Notes: generated by a model not told the origin, from the sequence alone. 64,000 nt of DNA from Liquorilactobacillus hordei DSM 19519 (GCF_019443985.1 NZ_CP049303.1:2170001-2234000); one strand, 5' to 3'; positions 44,741-54,116 are shown, counted from the stretch's first letter. Numbers and translations: made by a program.

Positions 44741-44815
44741 GATTTTTAATCCAGAAACTATGTAACCCCTAAAAAAGTGTTTCAGTAAATATTAGAAATT
44801 ATTTTTAATATTTAA

Positions 44816-45154
44816 ATGCCCTTCAAAAGTTAGATTCAAGGTTGTCCTGTAGAGAGTACTCTTCAAATAATCTCCGGCAAATGGAAAGCAGTAATTCTGT
44901 ATCATCTCATTAAGAATAAAATCTGCCATTTTGGAGAACTACAACGTACTATGAAAGATTGTTCTCGCAGAATGCTGGCACTTCAGCTAAAAGAGCCAGA
45001 AATTGATGGCATAATTGAAAAAACTATCTATCCTGTAATGCCTCCAAAAACAGATTACAAATTAACTTCTTTTTGGAAAACACTAATTCCTGTAATTAAA
45101 TCAATGGAAAAATGGGGGAACTTGTATAATCAAAGTGTAGACCGTAAAAAGTGA
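44816..45154 (+). pseudogene. HxlR-family regulator pseudogene
   Basis: From about 44845 the frame reads CPVESTLQIISGKWKAVIL, HFGELQRTM, RMLALQLKEPEIDGIIEK and YKLTSFWKTLIPVIKSMEKWG, the standard HxlR winged-helix order. A TAG five codons after the only upstream ATG (44816) separates it from a start. Internal initiation at 44951 would lose half of the DNA-binding domain. HxlR genes often sit beside oxidoreductases; here the neighbouring SDR is decayed too. Confidence 0.7.
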
Positions 45155-45215
45155 TGTTACACTCAGAGATTCCCTACTAATAAGGTGAACTTAATACTTT
45201 TAGTTCTAAAAACAA

Positions 45216-45375
45216 AAAAAGACTGTGCCAAAAGTTGAATTTTGACTCAGTCTCACTAATTATTCTGTGTAGGCGTGTTCCTTAAGCAAAAACTTTCCGT
45301 CTAACTTCGAATTACTAATAGTAAAGTACCCGCCATGTTCGTAATTTCGAGTTAATACTCAAATTTTCCCGACTT
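45216..45375. repeat. intergenic palindromic repeat, copy B, interrupted by the IS150-like element
   Basis: It begins with a hairpin GACTGTG...CAGTCTC around GCCAAAAGTTGAATTTTGAC, matching copy A, and continues with AAACTTTCCG, TAGTAAAGT and ATTTCGAGTTAATACTCAA, matching copy C. The final CTT is duplicated on both sides of the IS; beyond it, at 46849-46863, follows CTTATGTCACACTC, which completes the repeat end as in copy C. Confidence 0.7.
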
Positions 45376-45408
45376 TGTACTGCCTTAAAAAAGTTGGACA
45401 TGTTTGTT

Positions 45409-46251
45409 TTAATTGTTAGTTAGATACTGTTTACGATATTCAACTGGAGTTAATCCATGCCGCTTAAGTGAAATTCGCTGGGTATTATACCAAGCAACAT
45501 AATGTTCCACTAACGTACTTAGTTCATTGAGAGAAGTAACCTTAATGCGCCTTAAACATTCACGTTTAAGCATACTGAAAAAGCTCTCAACTGGGGCATT
45601 GTCTAAACAATTTCCCTTACGAGACATGCTTTGAATGAAATGATGATGTCTTAGTTTAGCTTGATAATTGGTCATTTGATATTGCCACCCTTGATCAGAG
45701 TGTAGAATTGGTTTAGTGGTTGCGGGAATCTTTTTAATGACTGTCTCAAGGGTTTGATCGATTAAAACACGATTGGGTGTTGAACTAACTTTAGCGGCTA
45801 AAACTTCATTACTAGCCTCATCAATAACTGTCGAAATATAACCCCATTTTCCACACGTAAGTTTAAACTGACTGACGTCAGTATGCAAAACAGTATATGG
45901 TTTATGGGCCTTGAATTGTTGCTTGAGCAAGTTAGGTACCACCTGTCCAACATGACCATGATATGAGTTGTACCGCCCAGAATGTTTTGAAAAAAGAGTA
46001 ACTTTCAGACCCATAGAAAACATAATTTTACGAACAGTTTCTAGACAAAGTTTAACATGATGCTGTTTTAAAACAAATCTCATGCGACGATAACCATAAG
46101 TTTGATGAGAGCGGGCAAATTCTTGCCGAATAATTTGTTTAACCTGACGATATTTATCAGGCCGGTTTAGACAAGCTAAATGATAGTAATACGTCGAACG
46201 CGCAAGTCCCGCAACTTTTAAGAGCGTAATAAAGGGATAATCACGCCGCAA
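45409..46251 (-). CDS. IS150-like transposase OrfB
   Basis: DDE transposase domain of 280 aa: HTH_21 region with HQTYGYRRMRFVLKQ, aspartates in LHTDVSQFKL and LHSDQGWQYQ and glutamate in NAPVESFFSMLKRE. The frame is open upstream in the -1 phase relative to orfA and is probably expressed as an OrfAB fusion. It appears intact. Confidence 0.9.
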   Translation of the reverse strand: MRRDYPFITLLKVAGLARSTYYYHLACLNRPDKYRQVKQIIRQEFARSHQTYGYRRMRFVLKQHHVKLCLETVRKIMFSMGLKVTLFSKHSGRYNSYHGHVGQVVPNLLKQQFKAHKPYTVLHTDVSQFKLTCGKWGYISTVIDEASNEVLAAKVSSTPNRVLIDQTLETVIKKIPATTKPILHSDQGWQYQMTNYQAKLRHHHFIQSMSRKGNCLDNAPVESFFSMLKRECLRRIKVTSLNELSTLVEHYVAWYNTQRISLKRHGLTPVEYRKQYLTNN

Positions 46252-46277
46252 TTCGTTAATTGTTTTAACTTTTAGTG

Positions 46278-46796
46278 CTATTTTTTGTTTCGAATTACGG
46301 CATCCAATTTTTTTAGATAAACATTCTCAATTTTAGTATAGGAAAGTTCCTGTTCTAAATGTCTGATTTGTTTTTGTTGTCTCTCTATTAACTGTTGTTC
46401 GGTCTTTTTCTTGGATGTTTCTTTCTTTTTCTTAACCATCTTGGGTCGTCCTATCTTAGATGAAATTACGGCTTTAATTCCAAATTGCCGCATTAATTTA
46501 AGCCAATTATAAACGACTGTGTGGCTGATATCAAAGTGGATGGCTGTTTTTTGAATACTGGTAGAATGGTTCAAGTAATAGGTAATAACCGCTACCTTGA
46601 AATCATTAGAATAGTGCCGGCGTTTAAGCTGTTTAAGTCCGGTAGGACCAAAAGCTTTATAACGCGACACCCAAATTACTAATGGAGTATCACTCGGCAT
46701 CTTATATTTCAGACACAGTGTGTGGAGTGAATTTTCACCATTTAAATATTCTTTAACTACTTTCAACTTAAAGCTGTAGGTATAATTACGTGTCAA
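46278..46796 (-). CDS. IS150-like transposase OrfA
   Basis: Two consecutive helix-turn-helix domains (about 1-45 and 60-110) and a C-terminal coiled coil. The start is taken as TTG 46796, because GGAGGTG lies directly before it and MTRNYTYSFKLKVV fits the family; the frame is open further to 46844. It ends in RNKK at the slippery A-run. Confidence 0.88.
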   Translation of the reverse strand: MTRNYTYSFKLKVVKEYLNGENSLHTLCLKYKMPSDTPLVIWVSRYKAFGPTGLKQLKRRHYSNDFKVAVITYYLNHSTSIQKTAIHFDISHTVVYNWLKLMRQFGIKAVISSKIGRPKMVKKKKETSKKKTEQQLIERQQKQIRHLEQELSYTKIENVYLKKLDAVIRNKK

Positions 46797-46870
46797 AAAA
46801 GCACCTCCAAAACTTGATTTACATGTCCAAGTTTTGTAAGGCACTTCACTTATGTCACACTCACTACTCT

Positions 46871-48043
46871 TTATTCATAAATATAATCGCGTGTTCGTGG
46901 TAAGTTCTTTCCACTTGGTCCCTTAGAAATCAAGTACTGAATACAATCAATATTGCCTGACTCAAAAGAAGCAGCACAAGCTTGCAAGTATAGATCCCAC
47001 ATTCGAATGAACTTCTCATCCATTTTTTCTGAGATTTCATCTAAATGCTGCTTAAAGTTCTCATCCCAAATCTCAAGTGTGTGTTGGTAGTGGCGTCTGA
47101 GCGTTTCTATATCAAAAACCTGCATTCCTGCGTCAATAATATGTTTCAAATTCTCATTCAGACCCGGTACATATCCACCAGGGAAAATATATTGGTTAAT
47201 CCAACCATTATATGCTCCACCTTGTTGTCTGGTTATTCCATGAATTAAAGCAACACCATCATTACTCAAATACTTGGAAATCGTTTTGAAATAAGTTTCA
47301 AGGTTTTCCTTACCTACATGTTCAAACATTCCAACACTAGTAATGTAATCAAAGGGTTCATGTTTTAACTCGCGGTAATCTTCAAGATATACTTCTGCTT
47401 GACCTTCCAATCCCTCATCTACAATCCGCTGTTTAACAAATTTATACTGTTCTTCACTCAGTGTAATCCCAGCAACTTTCAGACCAAATTCCTTAGCGGC
47501 AGTCAGCATTAAGGTTCCCCAACCACAACCGATATCTAGCAATGTCTTTCCCCGCTGTGGATCCAATTTCTTAATAATGTGATGCACTTTATTCATTTGA
47601 GCCTGTTCTAAACTATCATCTTTGTGTTCAAAATATGCACAAGAATAGGTCATTGTCGGATCAAGCCATAGCTTATAAAAATCATTTCCCAAATCATAAT
47701 GACTCTGAACATCATATTTGCTGCTTTTCTCCGAGTGCGATTGCTTCGGTAAAAATTTCTTTAGCTTGCTATTATAAAAGAAACTTTCAGCTGAATCATA
47801 AGCTGCTTTGACTAATTTCTGAATAGAACCATCAATCTGAATCCTACCATCCATATATGCTTCCCCTAAAGCAATTGATGCATTACGCATTATTTCTTTA
47901 ACTGGAACAGCTTCTTTAAAAGTAATATTCACTTCTGGTGTTCCTTCACCATAAACTTCACTTTTTCCATCCCAATAAGTAACACGAACTGGAATATTAA
48001 AAGACTTACTCAAAATTTGCTTATAAAAAACCTTATCAATCAC
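46871..48043 (-). CDS. cfa: cyclopropane-fatty-acyl-phospholipid synthase
   Basis: Transfers a methylene group from S-adenosylmethionine to unsaturated membrane lipids, strengthening the membrane against acid and alcohol. The 390-aa length is usual. N-terminal lipid-binding part (1-100), then [26 protein letters not shown], the SAM motif [11 protein letters not shown] and [13 protein letters not shown], ending in [15 protein letters not shown]. The IS150-like element inserted just 22 bp below its stop, so the coding sequence is intact but its terminator may be displaced. Confidence 0.95.
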   Translation of the reverse strand: MIDKVFYKQILSKSFNIPVRVTYWDGKSEVYGEGTPEVNITFKEAVPVKEIMRNASIALGEAYMDGRIQIDGSIQKLVKAAYDSAESFFYNSKLKKFLPKQSHSEKSSKYDVQSHYDLGNDFYKLWLDPTMTYSCAYFEHKDDSLEQAQMNKVHHIIKKLDPQRGKTLLDIGCGWGTLMLTAAKEFGLKVAGITLSEEQYKFVKQRIVDEGLEGQAEVYLEDYRELKHEPFDYITSVGMFEHVGKENLETYFKTISKYLSNDGVALIHGITRQQGGAYNGWINQYIFPGGYVPGLNENLKHIIDAGMQVFDIETLRRHYQHTLEIWDENFKQHLDEISEKMDEKFIRMWDLYLQACAASFESGNIDCIQYLISKGPSGKNLPRTRDYIYE

Positions 48044-48144
48044 GGTAAAATGTCATCTGCCTTCCACTCACTTTTTGTTATTAAATAATACAATTCTAAC
48101 ACTAATTTTATTTTATTTCTAAGTAATGCGTACAAAAAATTTTT

Positions 48145-49527
48145 TTACCCAATTATAACTTTTTCTGTTGCATATCTATAATTAAAATCTTGTTCTTTCT
48201 TAGAAACAAATAGCATTAACATATACAACATTCCGACTCTCCCAACAAACATCAAAACAATAATCACACATTTGCCAACTAAAGTAAGCGAGCTAGTTAT
48301 TCCCAGAGATAGACCTGTAGTTCCAAAAGCTGATGCGACTTCAAAAATTATTGAAATAAATGTTGCTTTCTCAGTAAAAGATAAAATTAAAGTTGCAGCC
48401 GTACACAATATCAGCGATAAATTGACAACCACAACTGCCTTTTGAATATCATCTTGTCCGATCCTTCTTCCGAAAATATTGACATACCTTCTTCCACGGA
48501 TAAAGGACACCATATATAATATCAAAATTCCGATTGTCGTAGTCCTGACACCTCCACCAACTGAACTTGGACTAGCACCAATAAACATTAATATCGAAAA
48601 TAATAATAAAGTTGTGGTTCGAAATCCAGTAAGCGAATCTAACTGAAGGCCTGCATTTCGTGTTGTAGCACTATAAAATAACGACGTAATTACTTTCTCA
48701 CCCCACGGCATATGGATAAAACTATGTCCAACCTCCGACATAAAAATCAATACCGCACCTACTACAAAAAAAATAATCGCAAAGAGAAAAGCTAGTTTGG
48801 AAAATAATGAGAACCTATACTTTCCCTTACCATGTGTTCTTATCTTTAGAGCCATCCACTCACGAAACTCTGTTAGGACTGGAAAACCAATTCCGCCTAT
48901 CAAAATCAATAAAATTACTAGTAACAAAAAAATATAATCATGTCGAAATGGCATTAGTGATTTGCCTGTTATATCAAAACCGGCATTAGTAACGGCTGAA
49001 ATTGCAATATAAAAACCTTCGAAAAGTGCACTTTTTAAATCATACAAACTGTCTGTTAAATACAAATATCCTGAAAATATTATTCCGGCTATGAACTGTA
49101 AGGCCATCATTAATCCAAACACAGAGTATACTAAGCGAACAGTTCCACTCAATCGCGGTTGGTTCATATCGACTTGAATTAATTGCCGATGATGTAATGA
49201 AATTCTTTGTCCTGTTATAATCATTCCAACTGTTGCTATCACAGTAACTCCAAAACCGCCTATCTGGAACAAAAACTCCAACAAAAATATTCCATAATTA
49301 TTATAAACTTCGTGAAGAGAAACAGTGCTAAGACCCGTTACACTAATAGTTGACACAGCCATAAAAAAAGTATCTAGAAATGATACCTTTACTCCTGGGT
49401 ATCTAAAGAATGGTAGACATAATAGAAAAAAGGTTATCACAATCAATCCAAAATACGATGAAACTAATAATTGAATCGGGGTAAATCTTCCTCTTATTTT
49501 GGACAAAAAAGTCGTAATACTAAACAT
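48145..49527 (-). CDS. potassium uptake transporter KtrB/TrkH family
   Basis: Membrane subunit of a Ktr/Trk potassium channel-like transporter, 460 aa. The four pore loops with the filter glycines are seen in TISVTGLSTV, AVTNAGFDITG, TTRNAGLQLD and SAFGTTGLSLG. It needs a cytoplasmic RCK partner (KtrA/C), which is not in the window. An 82-aa conserved gene lies just upstream and probably shares its transcript. Confidence 0.9.
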   Translation of the reverse strand: MFSITTFLSKIRGRFTPIQLLVSSYFGLIVITFFLLCLPFFRYPGVKVSFLDTFFMAVSTISVTGLSTVSLHEVYNNYGIFLLEFLFQIGGFGVTVIATVGMIITGQRISLHHRQLIQVDMNQPRLSGTVRLVYSVFGLMMALQFIAGIIFSGYLYLTDSLYDLKSALFEGFYIAISAVTNAGFDITGKSLMPFRHDYIFLLLVILLILIGGIGFPVLTEFREWMALKIRTHGKGKYRFSLFSKLAFLFAIIFFVVGAVLIFMSEVGHSFIHMPWGEKVITSLFYSATTRNAGLQLDSLTGFRTTTLLLFSILMFIGASPSSVGGGVRTTTIGILILYMVSFIRGRRYVNIFGRRIGQDDIQKAVVVVNLSLILCTAATLILSFTEKATFISIIFEVASAFGTTGLSLGITSSLTLVGKCVIIVLMFVGRVGMLYMLMLFVSKKEQDFNYRYATEKVIIG

Positions 49528-49550
49528 TACCTCATCTTTCCTTTACGAAA

Positions 49551-49799
49551 TTATTTTAGAAGTTTCATCTTTGAATAACTGATTACAACTTTTTGTTTTA
49601 AGTCAAGAGCTGTCTCTGATCCTTTATACTCATCATCAAAATCAATTATTGCAGAATTTTTCAACTGCTTCTCAACAATTCCCTTAAAATGCTGTCTGTT
49701 AAAGATAAATGAAACATGTGTACGTTTTCGAAAAGCCTCACCTAACTTACTAACTTCTATTATTTGCTTATTTTGATTGTTTCTTTTCTCATCACTCAT
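49551..49799 (-). CDS. small conserved hypothetical protein upstream of ktrB-type gene
   Basis: ATG at 49799 follows TTAGGAGGAATAACG and gives 82 aa. It is a basic soluble protein with a beta-rich middle (THVSFIFNRQHFKGIVEKQL, SAIIDFDDEY) and no membrane segment. The strong site and 24-bp spacing from the potassium transporter gene suggest one operon. No family is recognised; a role in transporter control is only a guess. Confidence 0.7.
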   Translation of the reverse strand: MSDEKRNNQNKQIIEVSKLGEAFRKRTHVSFIFNRQHFKGIVEKQLKNSAIIDFDDEYKGSETALDLKQKVVISYSKMKLLK

Positions 49800-49829
49800 C
49801 GTTATTCCTCCTAAAAAAACCAAGCCTCT

Positions 49830-49875
49830 TTATAAAAAAGTCAGCTACTCTTAATAATTCGTCGCTGACTAACAA
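49830..49875 (-). promoter_or_regulatory. leader hairpin upstream of the ktrB-type operon
   Basis: On the minus strand GTCAGC pairs with GCTGAC, followed by TTTTTT, within the 5' leader of the 82-aa gene. It looks like a terminator in front of an operon rather than behind one, so it may be an attenuator. No gene on the minus strand lies above it in the next 400 bp. Confidence 0.45.
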
Positions 49876-50007
49876 CCTTAATTATAACGCTAATTTATAA
49901 TTCAGACTAATACAGAGTTCGGTATTCTACCGTAATCGTGCATTTTAATGAATACATAGCTTCACAACGAAATTTAAAAAGTTACTTTATCACCTAGCAT
50001 TTAGAAC

Positions 50008-50036
50008 TTTACATTTCACACAATATTTGCTAGACT
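50008..50036 (+). promoter_or_regulatory. promoter of the TPP-controlled transporter operon
   Basis: TTTACA (50008-50013) and TAGACT (50031-50036) are 17 bp apart, about 25 bp above the riboswitch core. Confidence 0.5.
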
Positions 50037-50060
50037 TAATTTGTTTTTAAGAGATTAACA

Positions 50061-50131
50061 AACTGGGGTGCCTAATTGGCTGAGAATTACCCATTGACCT
50101 GATCTGGACAATGCCAGCGGAGGGAGCTTTG
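50061..50131 (+). promoter_or_regulatory. TPP (THI) riboswitch
   Basis: The conserved core is plain: CTGGGGTGCC, GGCTGAGAA, ACCC, GACCTGATCTGGACAATGCC and AGCGGAGGGA. It is followed by a terminator at 50170-50208, so thiamine pyrophosphate should shut off the ykoEDC-type operon. Confidence 0.95.
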
Positions 50132-50169
50132 TATCAATTGATTGTTATATTAATCAAAGCAAACAACCT

Positions 50170-50208
50170 GCCGGCATACTCATCACTGAGAGTATGGTGG
50201 CTTTTTTT
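50170..50208 (+). terminator. terminator of the TPP riboswitch
   Basis: GCCGGCATACTC pairs with GAGTATGGTGGC around a short loop, followed by seven T, 50 bp above the first gene of the operon. Confidence 0.88.
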
Positions 50209-50260
50209 CGCAATTCATTTCTTTTTGTTGTCTCCAAAATTTTAAAAGGGGCGATTTATT

Positions 50261-50821
50261 ATGCAAACTGTTAATCATACTAAAAAGGGATGGTCTGTCA
50301 AAGATGTCATTTTCTTGGCAATCATCGCCATTTTCTTCGGAATTATCTATCAGGTTTGGAGCTTTGCCTATTACGCAGTAGCTGCAACACCGCTCAAACC
50401 ATATGCCAATGACCTAACACTTGGAGTATGGATTATGGCCGGCCCACTAGCTGGGGTACTATTAAAAAAGGCAGGAGCATCCGTTATAGGGGAGTTATTA
50501 GCTGCTGCTGTTGAAATGTTGTTGTTTTCTAGTTGGGGAGCTTCTACCTTAATCTCTGGTTTTATTCAAGGAATTGGAAACGAGCTGGGATTTGCCGTTA
50601 CAGGTTACAAAAATTGGGGAAAGCTCGGTCTTTTATTGTCTACGATTGGCTCAACTATTGTTACTTTTATTTGGGACTGGTTCCAAAGCGGCTACAGTGA
50701 ATACCAAGTAGGATTGTTAATCAGCCTCTTTGTAATTCGCTTTATTTCAATTGGTTTCTTCGCTGGAATATTGGTATACTGGATAAAAAAATTAACAGAT
50801 AAGTCTGGATTGATTAAATGA
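50261..50821 (+). CDS. ykoE: thiamine-related ECF transporter substrate-binding subunit (YkoE)
   Basis: A 186-aa membrane protein with five or six segments of the YkoE family, the S component for hydroxymethylpyrimidine/thiamine. It has VWSFAYYAVAATPLKPYANDL and LAGVLLKKAGASVIGEL. ATG at 50261 follows AAAAGGGGCGATTT. It stands first in the operon behind the TPP riboswitch, and its end overlaps the ATPase gene by 4 bp. Confidence 0.92.
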   Translation: MQTVNHTKKGWSVKDVIFLAIIAIFFGIIYQVWSFAYYAVAATPLKPYANDLTLGVWIMAGPLAGVLLKKAGASVIGELLAAAVEMLLFSSWGASTLISGFIQGIGNELGFAVTGYKNWGKLGLLLSTIGSTIVTFIWDWFQSGYSEYQVGLLISLFVIRFISIGFFAGILVYWIKKLTDKSGLIK

Positions 50822-52227
50822 ACATGTCCTTAAAAATAGAAGATTTAACTTTCACTTACGCAGCTGATTCCTATCCAATATTTGAGAATCTTAATTTTGA
50901 GTTGCAGCTGAATTCTTTTAACTTATTGCTTGGCCCTTCAGGAAGTGGAAAGTCTACTATTTTTAAGCTAATGTCTGGTTTATATCCACAATATAGTGGT
51001 ATTAAACAAAAGGGGCACATCTTACTCAATGAGCAAGAAATTACAGATATTGTTCCTTTTGAGCGAGCACGACATGTTGCCATGCTTTTTCAGAATCCTA
51101 GTAGACAATTCACGATGAAAACAGTCTTTGAACAACTAGTATTTGCTTTAGAAAATATTCAATATCCCACTCATTTAATTGAAAAAAGGACACTGAATAT
51201 CCTCAAAGAATTAAATTTATTTCAGTTCAAGGATCGAATATTACAAACACTTTCTGGCGGTGAACAACAACGCGTGGCCTTAGCAACTATTCTCGCACTT
51301 GATAGTCCCATCATTTTTTTGGATGAACCTTTTGCTAATATAGATTCTACTTCACGAGTCGAAATCTTAAATGAATTGAAACGTCTGCAACTCACGCAAA
51401 ACAAAACAATTTTTATTTCTGATCATGATATTTCAGACTATGATGGTCTTGTTGACCACTTGTATAAAATCAAAGTCTCTGCGAAAAATTTAATTGAGTT
51501 ACCGTTAACTGAACTTTCGAACCTACCGTCTCAACCTAATGTAGAAAAAAAAGACTTACCCAATAACTCAATTTTTTCATGGCAAAACCTAAGTTTCTCC
51601 GTGGGTGAGCGTTTGTTACTATCACCCAATTCACTTAGTATTCCTAAGGGATATATTGGTCTTTTATCTGGTGATAACGGTATAGGTAAGTCGACTCTCT
51701 TTGCCGCACTTTCGCACCAAAAAAAATACAGTGGTCATGTACTATACAATAACAAATCTTCTGAAAAAATCAGATTGCGTAATTGGGCAAAAATTGTTGC
51801 GCAGATTTTTCAAAATAGCAGTGATCAATTCATCAAACTCCATGTCAATGAGGAACTTGCACTCTCACAAGCAAACTCCCTTCATTCAGAATATTGGACA
51901 ACTGCACGAGTTCAAGAAGCAGTTGAAAAACTTAATCTCACTCATGTGCTAAGTCATGTTAATTATCAACTCTCTGGAGGGCAACAAAAGAAAGTCCAAG
52001 CATTAGTCATGTTAATTATGTCTCAGCCTGTAATGCTTTTTGATGAACCTTTTGCAGGACTCGATCTTAGCTCCCTTGATAATTTGTTAACTCTGATTAA
52101 GCAAACGACTAAGGATCTAGAAATTGCAACATTAATCATTTCACATCAGCGTAGAGGTGTTATTGAAAATATTGATTACGAGTTCTTAATGGCTGGGCAG
52201 ACTATCAGGCGATTGGAGGAAGATTAA
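50818..52227 (+). CDS. ykoD: ECF transporter ATPase with two ABC domains (YkoD)
   Basis: A 469-aa protein with two fused ABC domains. First half: Walker A GPSGSGKSTIF, signature LSGGEQQRVALA, Walker B IIFLDEPFAN. Second half: SGDNGIGKSTLF, LSGGQQKKVQAL and VMLFDEPFAGLD. It energises uptake through YkoE and YkoC. Translationally coupled to ykoE by an ATGA overlap. Confidence 0.93.
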   Translation: MNMSLKIEDLTFTYAADSYPIFENLNFELQLNSFNLLLGPSGSGKSTIFKLMSGLYPQYSGIKQKGHILLNEQEITDIVPFERARHVAMLFQNPSRQFTMKTVFEQLVFALENIQYPTHLIEKRTLNILKELNLFQFKDRILQTLSGGEQQRVALATILALDSPIIFLDEPFANIDSTSRVEILNELKRLQLTQNKTIFISDHDISDYDGLVDHLYKIKVSAKNLIELPLTELSNLPSQPNVEKKDLPNNSIFSWQNLSFSVGERLLLSPNSLSIPKGYIGLLSGDNGIGKSTLFAALSHQKKYSGHVLYNNKSSEKIRLRNWAKIVAQIFQNSSDQFIKLHVNEELALSQANSLHSEYWTTARVQEAVEKLNLTHVLSHVNYQLSGGQQKKVQALVMLIMSQPVMLFDEPFAGLDLSSLDNLLTLIKQTTKDLEIATLIISHQRRGVIENIDYEFLMAGQTIRRLEED

Positions 52228-52902
52228 TTGAGTAGTAAAAGAATCAATCCTACAATCTTAGTAATTATTATGCTTGGTGTTGGTCTTCAAATTACATTTG
52301 CACATAGTGTCTCCACGAATATTGGAGTTGTTATTATTACTCTTATGTACCTTTGCTATTGCAAGACATCTGGCAAATTATTATTCCTAGCTAGCCTCTA
52401 TGCTTTTCCATTAGCACTAGGAAGTTGGTGGTCGTTTATCGCATTTGGAACAGGAGATGTTTGGCATACTGCCTGGATTTATGCCTCTCGTGTTTACGCT
52501 TATCTCTATCTAGGAGCAATTGTTACATTGACAATTCCTATCAAGAATATTTTGTTGAGTTTATCACTCCATCTAAAACTATCTACGACCTTTGTTTACG
52601 GACTATTAGCTTCCTTCAATCTTTTAGGACGAATAAAACGACAATACAAAATAATTCGTTATTCAGCAATGATGCGTGGTACAACCTATCATTTTTGGAA
52701 TCCTAGCCTTTATTTGCGAATCATTATTGTAGCCTTAAATTGGTCACAAGATTTGGCTGAAGCGATGACCTCACAAGGATTTAGCGAAGGAGCGCTGCGG
52801 ACACTTACTTACAAGGACGATTTACCTAAATGGCAATGGGTACTAGCTATTTTTTTAATACTAATTTATTTCTTTATTTCTTTTTTGGTACGTCCTTGGT
52901 AA
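52228..52902 (+). CDS. ykoC: ECF transporter transmembrane subunit (YkoC, EcfT-type)
   Basis: A 224-aa T component with about five membrane segments and the coupling-helix motifs AMMRGTTY and AMTSQGFSEGA (Ala-x-x-x-Gly type) that contact the ATPase. The start is TTG at 52228, directly behind the stop of ykoD, with GGAGGAAGATTAA as ribosome site. Confidence 0.9.
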   Translation: MSSKRINPTILVIIMLGVGLQITFAHSVSTNIGVVIITLMYLCYCKTSGKLLFLASLYAFPLALGSWWSFIAFGTGDVWHTAWIYASRVYAYLYLGAIVTLTIPIKNILLSLSLHLKLSTTFVYGLLASFNLLGRIKRQYKIIRYSAMMRGTTYHFWNPSLYLRIIIVALNWSQDLAEAMTSQGFSEGALRTLTYKDDLPKWQWVLAIFLILIYFFISFLVRPW

Positions 52903-52990
52903 ATTGTCTAAAATAATCGTTCTAAAATTATTATTGCTGAAAGAGAATAAAAGCTTTTTAGATCACAGAAATGAGAATATGATATAAGTA

Positions 52991-53041
52991 AAGCATCTCT
53001 AAAACTTGGATGAATATTCCAAATCTTGGAGATGCTTTTTC
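52991..53041 (+). terminator. terminator after ykoC
   Basis: GCATCTCTAAAACTTGGA pairs with TCCAAATCTTGGAGATGC with a few mismatches, followed by five T. The flanking A-run suggests it also serves the convergent gene. Confidence 0.8.
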
Positions 53042-53087
53042 GTATAATTATAGTTTCTTATTAAGTTATATGTCAGATAAATAATAA

Positions 53088-54116
53088 TTAAAACCAGAGT
53101 TTGCTAACTGTCAAAACAAATATCCCCAAAATAATCGATGATATAAAGACTGCTGCAAATGCAGGAAGTCCTCTCTTTAGTATCACCTTAAAGTTAACAC
53201 TCATACCTAGCGCAGACATGGCCATCCCTAAAAAAATATATGCAGCTTTGACCAGAATATTTAACATATTCGTTCCTAATGGAGCAAAGGTTCCTACAAC
53301 ACTTGCAAGAATGAAGCCTGCCATAAACCAAGGAATCGGTAATTTCGCAGTTCCCTCTTTCTCAGTATTATCTTGTTTACTCTTTTTTTGATACCAAAAA
53401 CCTATTAATAATGCTGCTGGGGCCAACATTAGTACTCGAGAAAGCTTAGTAATTATTGCATTATCCAATCCGACTGGTCCTGCAGCACTTCCTGCGGCTA
53501 CAGCGTGTGCAATTTCATGCAGTGAACCACCCACAAAAACACCAAATTGTGTAGGTGTTAAGTCAAGTAATGGTTTTAGTCCCAGATCAATAAAAGTAAA
53601 CACAGTTCCCATAATCGCAACGATTGCGACTGCCAATACTTCATTTTCGTGTTGTCGTTCTAATTTTTCTGGTGCTACCTTAATTTGTGGAGATATTCCC
53701 ATCACTGCGGCGGCTCCACAGATTCCGGTACCACTCGCCGCTAAAATTGCTAATTCAGGTTCCACACCAAACTTTCTTTCAATCAAGTATGTCAAAAAGA
53801 TTGTACCCGTAACAATCACAATTGCTAATAAAATCGTTTTAATTCCAGCTTGTGCCAACTGAACCAGATTTAATTTGAAACCAAGTAAAATAATTCCTAA
53901 GCGTAAAAATTTATTTGAAATAAAAGCTATTCCACCGCTCGCTTGATTTACTAGTTTCTTAGAAGATTGAAAAAACATTCCTAAAATCAATGCGATAATC
54001 AGTGCTCCAAAAAGTGATAAATATGGTAATTGTGCCAAAAACGTTCCGATTACAGCACAAATTAATGTCATCACAACTGCAAGCCAAAACGAATAACTCC
54101 TTATAGTTCCTATCAT
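53088..54116 (-). CDS. YeiH-family putative sulfate exporter (UPF0324)
   Basis: An integral membrane protein of 342 aa from ATG 54116 (AGAGGGATTGGAA upstream) with about ten segments, including the family signatures GIILLGFKLNL, AASGTGICGAAAVMGISP and GGSLHEIAHAVAAG. The family is annotated as a putative sulfate exporter. It is divergent from a LysR gene, the same arrangement as yeiH-yeiE in enterobacteria, implying control by that regulator. Confidence 0.88.
   Translation of the reverse strand: MIGTIRSYSFWLAVVMTLICAVIGTFLAQLPYLSLFGALIIALILGMFFQSSKKLVNQASGGIAFISNKFLRLGIILLGFKLNLVQLAQAGIKTILLAIVIVTGTIFLTYLIERKFGVEPELAILAASGTGICGAAAVMGISPQIKVAPEKLERQHENEVLAVAIVAIMGTVFTFIDLGLKPLLDLTPTQFGVFVGGSLHEIAHAVAAGSAAGPVGLDNAIITKLSRVLMLAPAALLIGFWYQKKSKQDNTEKEGTAKLPIPWFMAGFILASVVGTFAPLGTNMLNILVKAAYIFLGMAMSALGMSVNFKVILKRGLPAFAAVFISSIILGIFVLTVSKLWF

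Larger units (their letters stand above)
45376..46848 (-). mobile_element. intact IS150-like element (IS3 family, 1473 bp)
   Basis: Terminal inverted repeats TGTACTGCCTTAAAAAAGTT and TGAAGTGCCTTACAAAACTT share most positions, then both read GGACATGT. A 3-bp duplication CTT flanks it (45373-45375 and 46849-46851). It carries orfA and orfB with a run of six A at the orfA end for -1 frameshifting. Two degraded relatives lie at 4708-4835 and 12834-12860. Confidence 0.92.
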
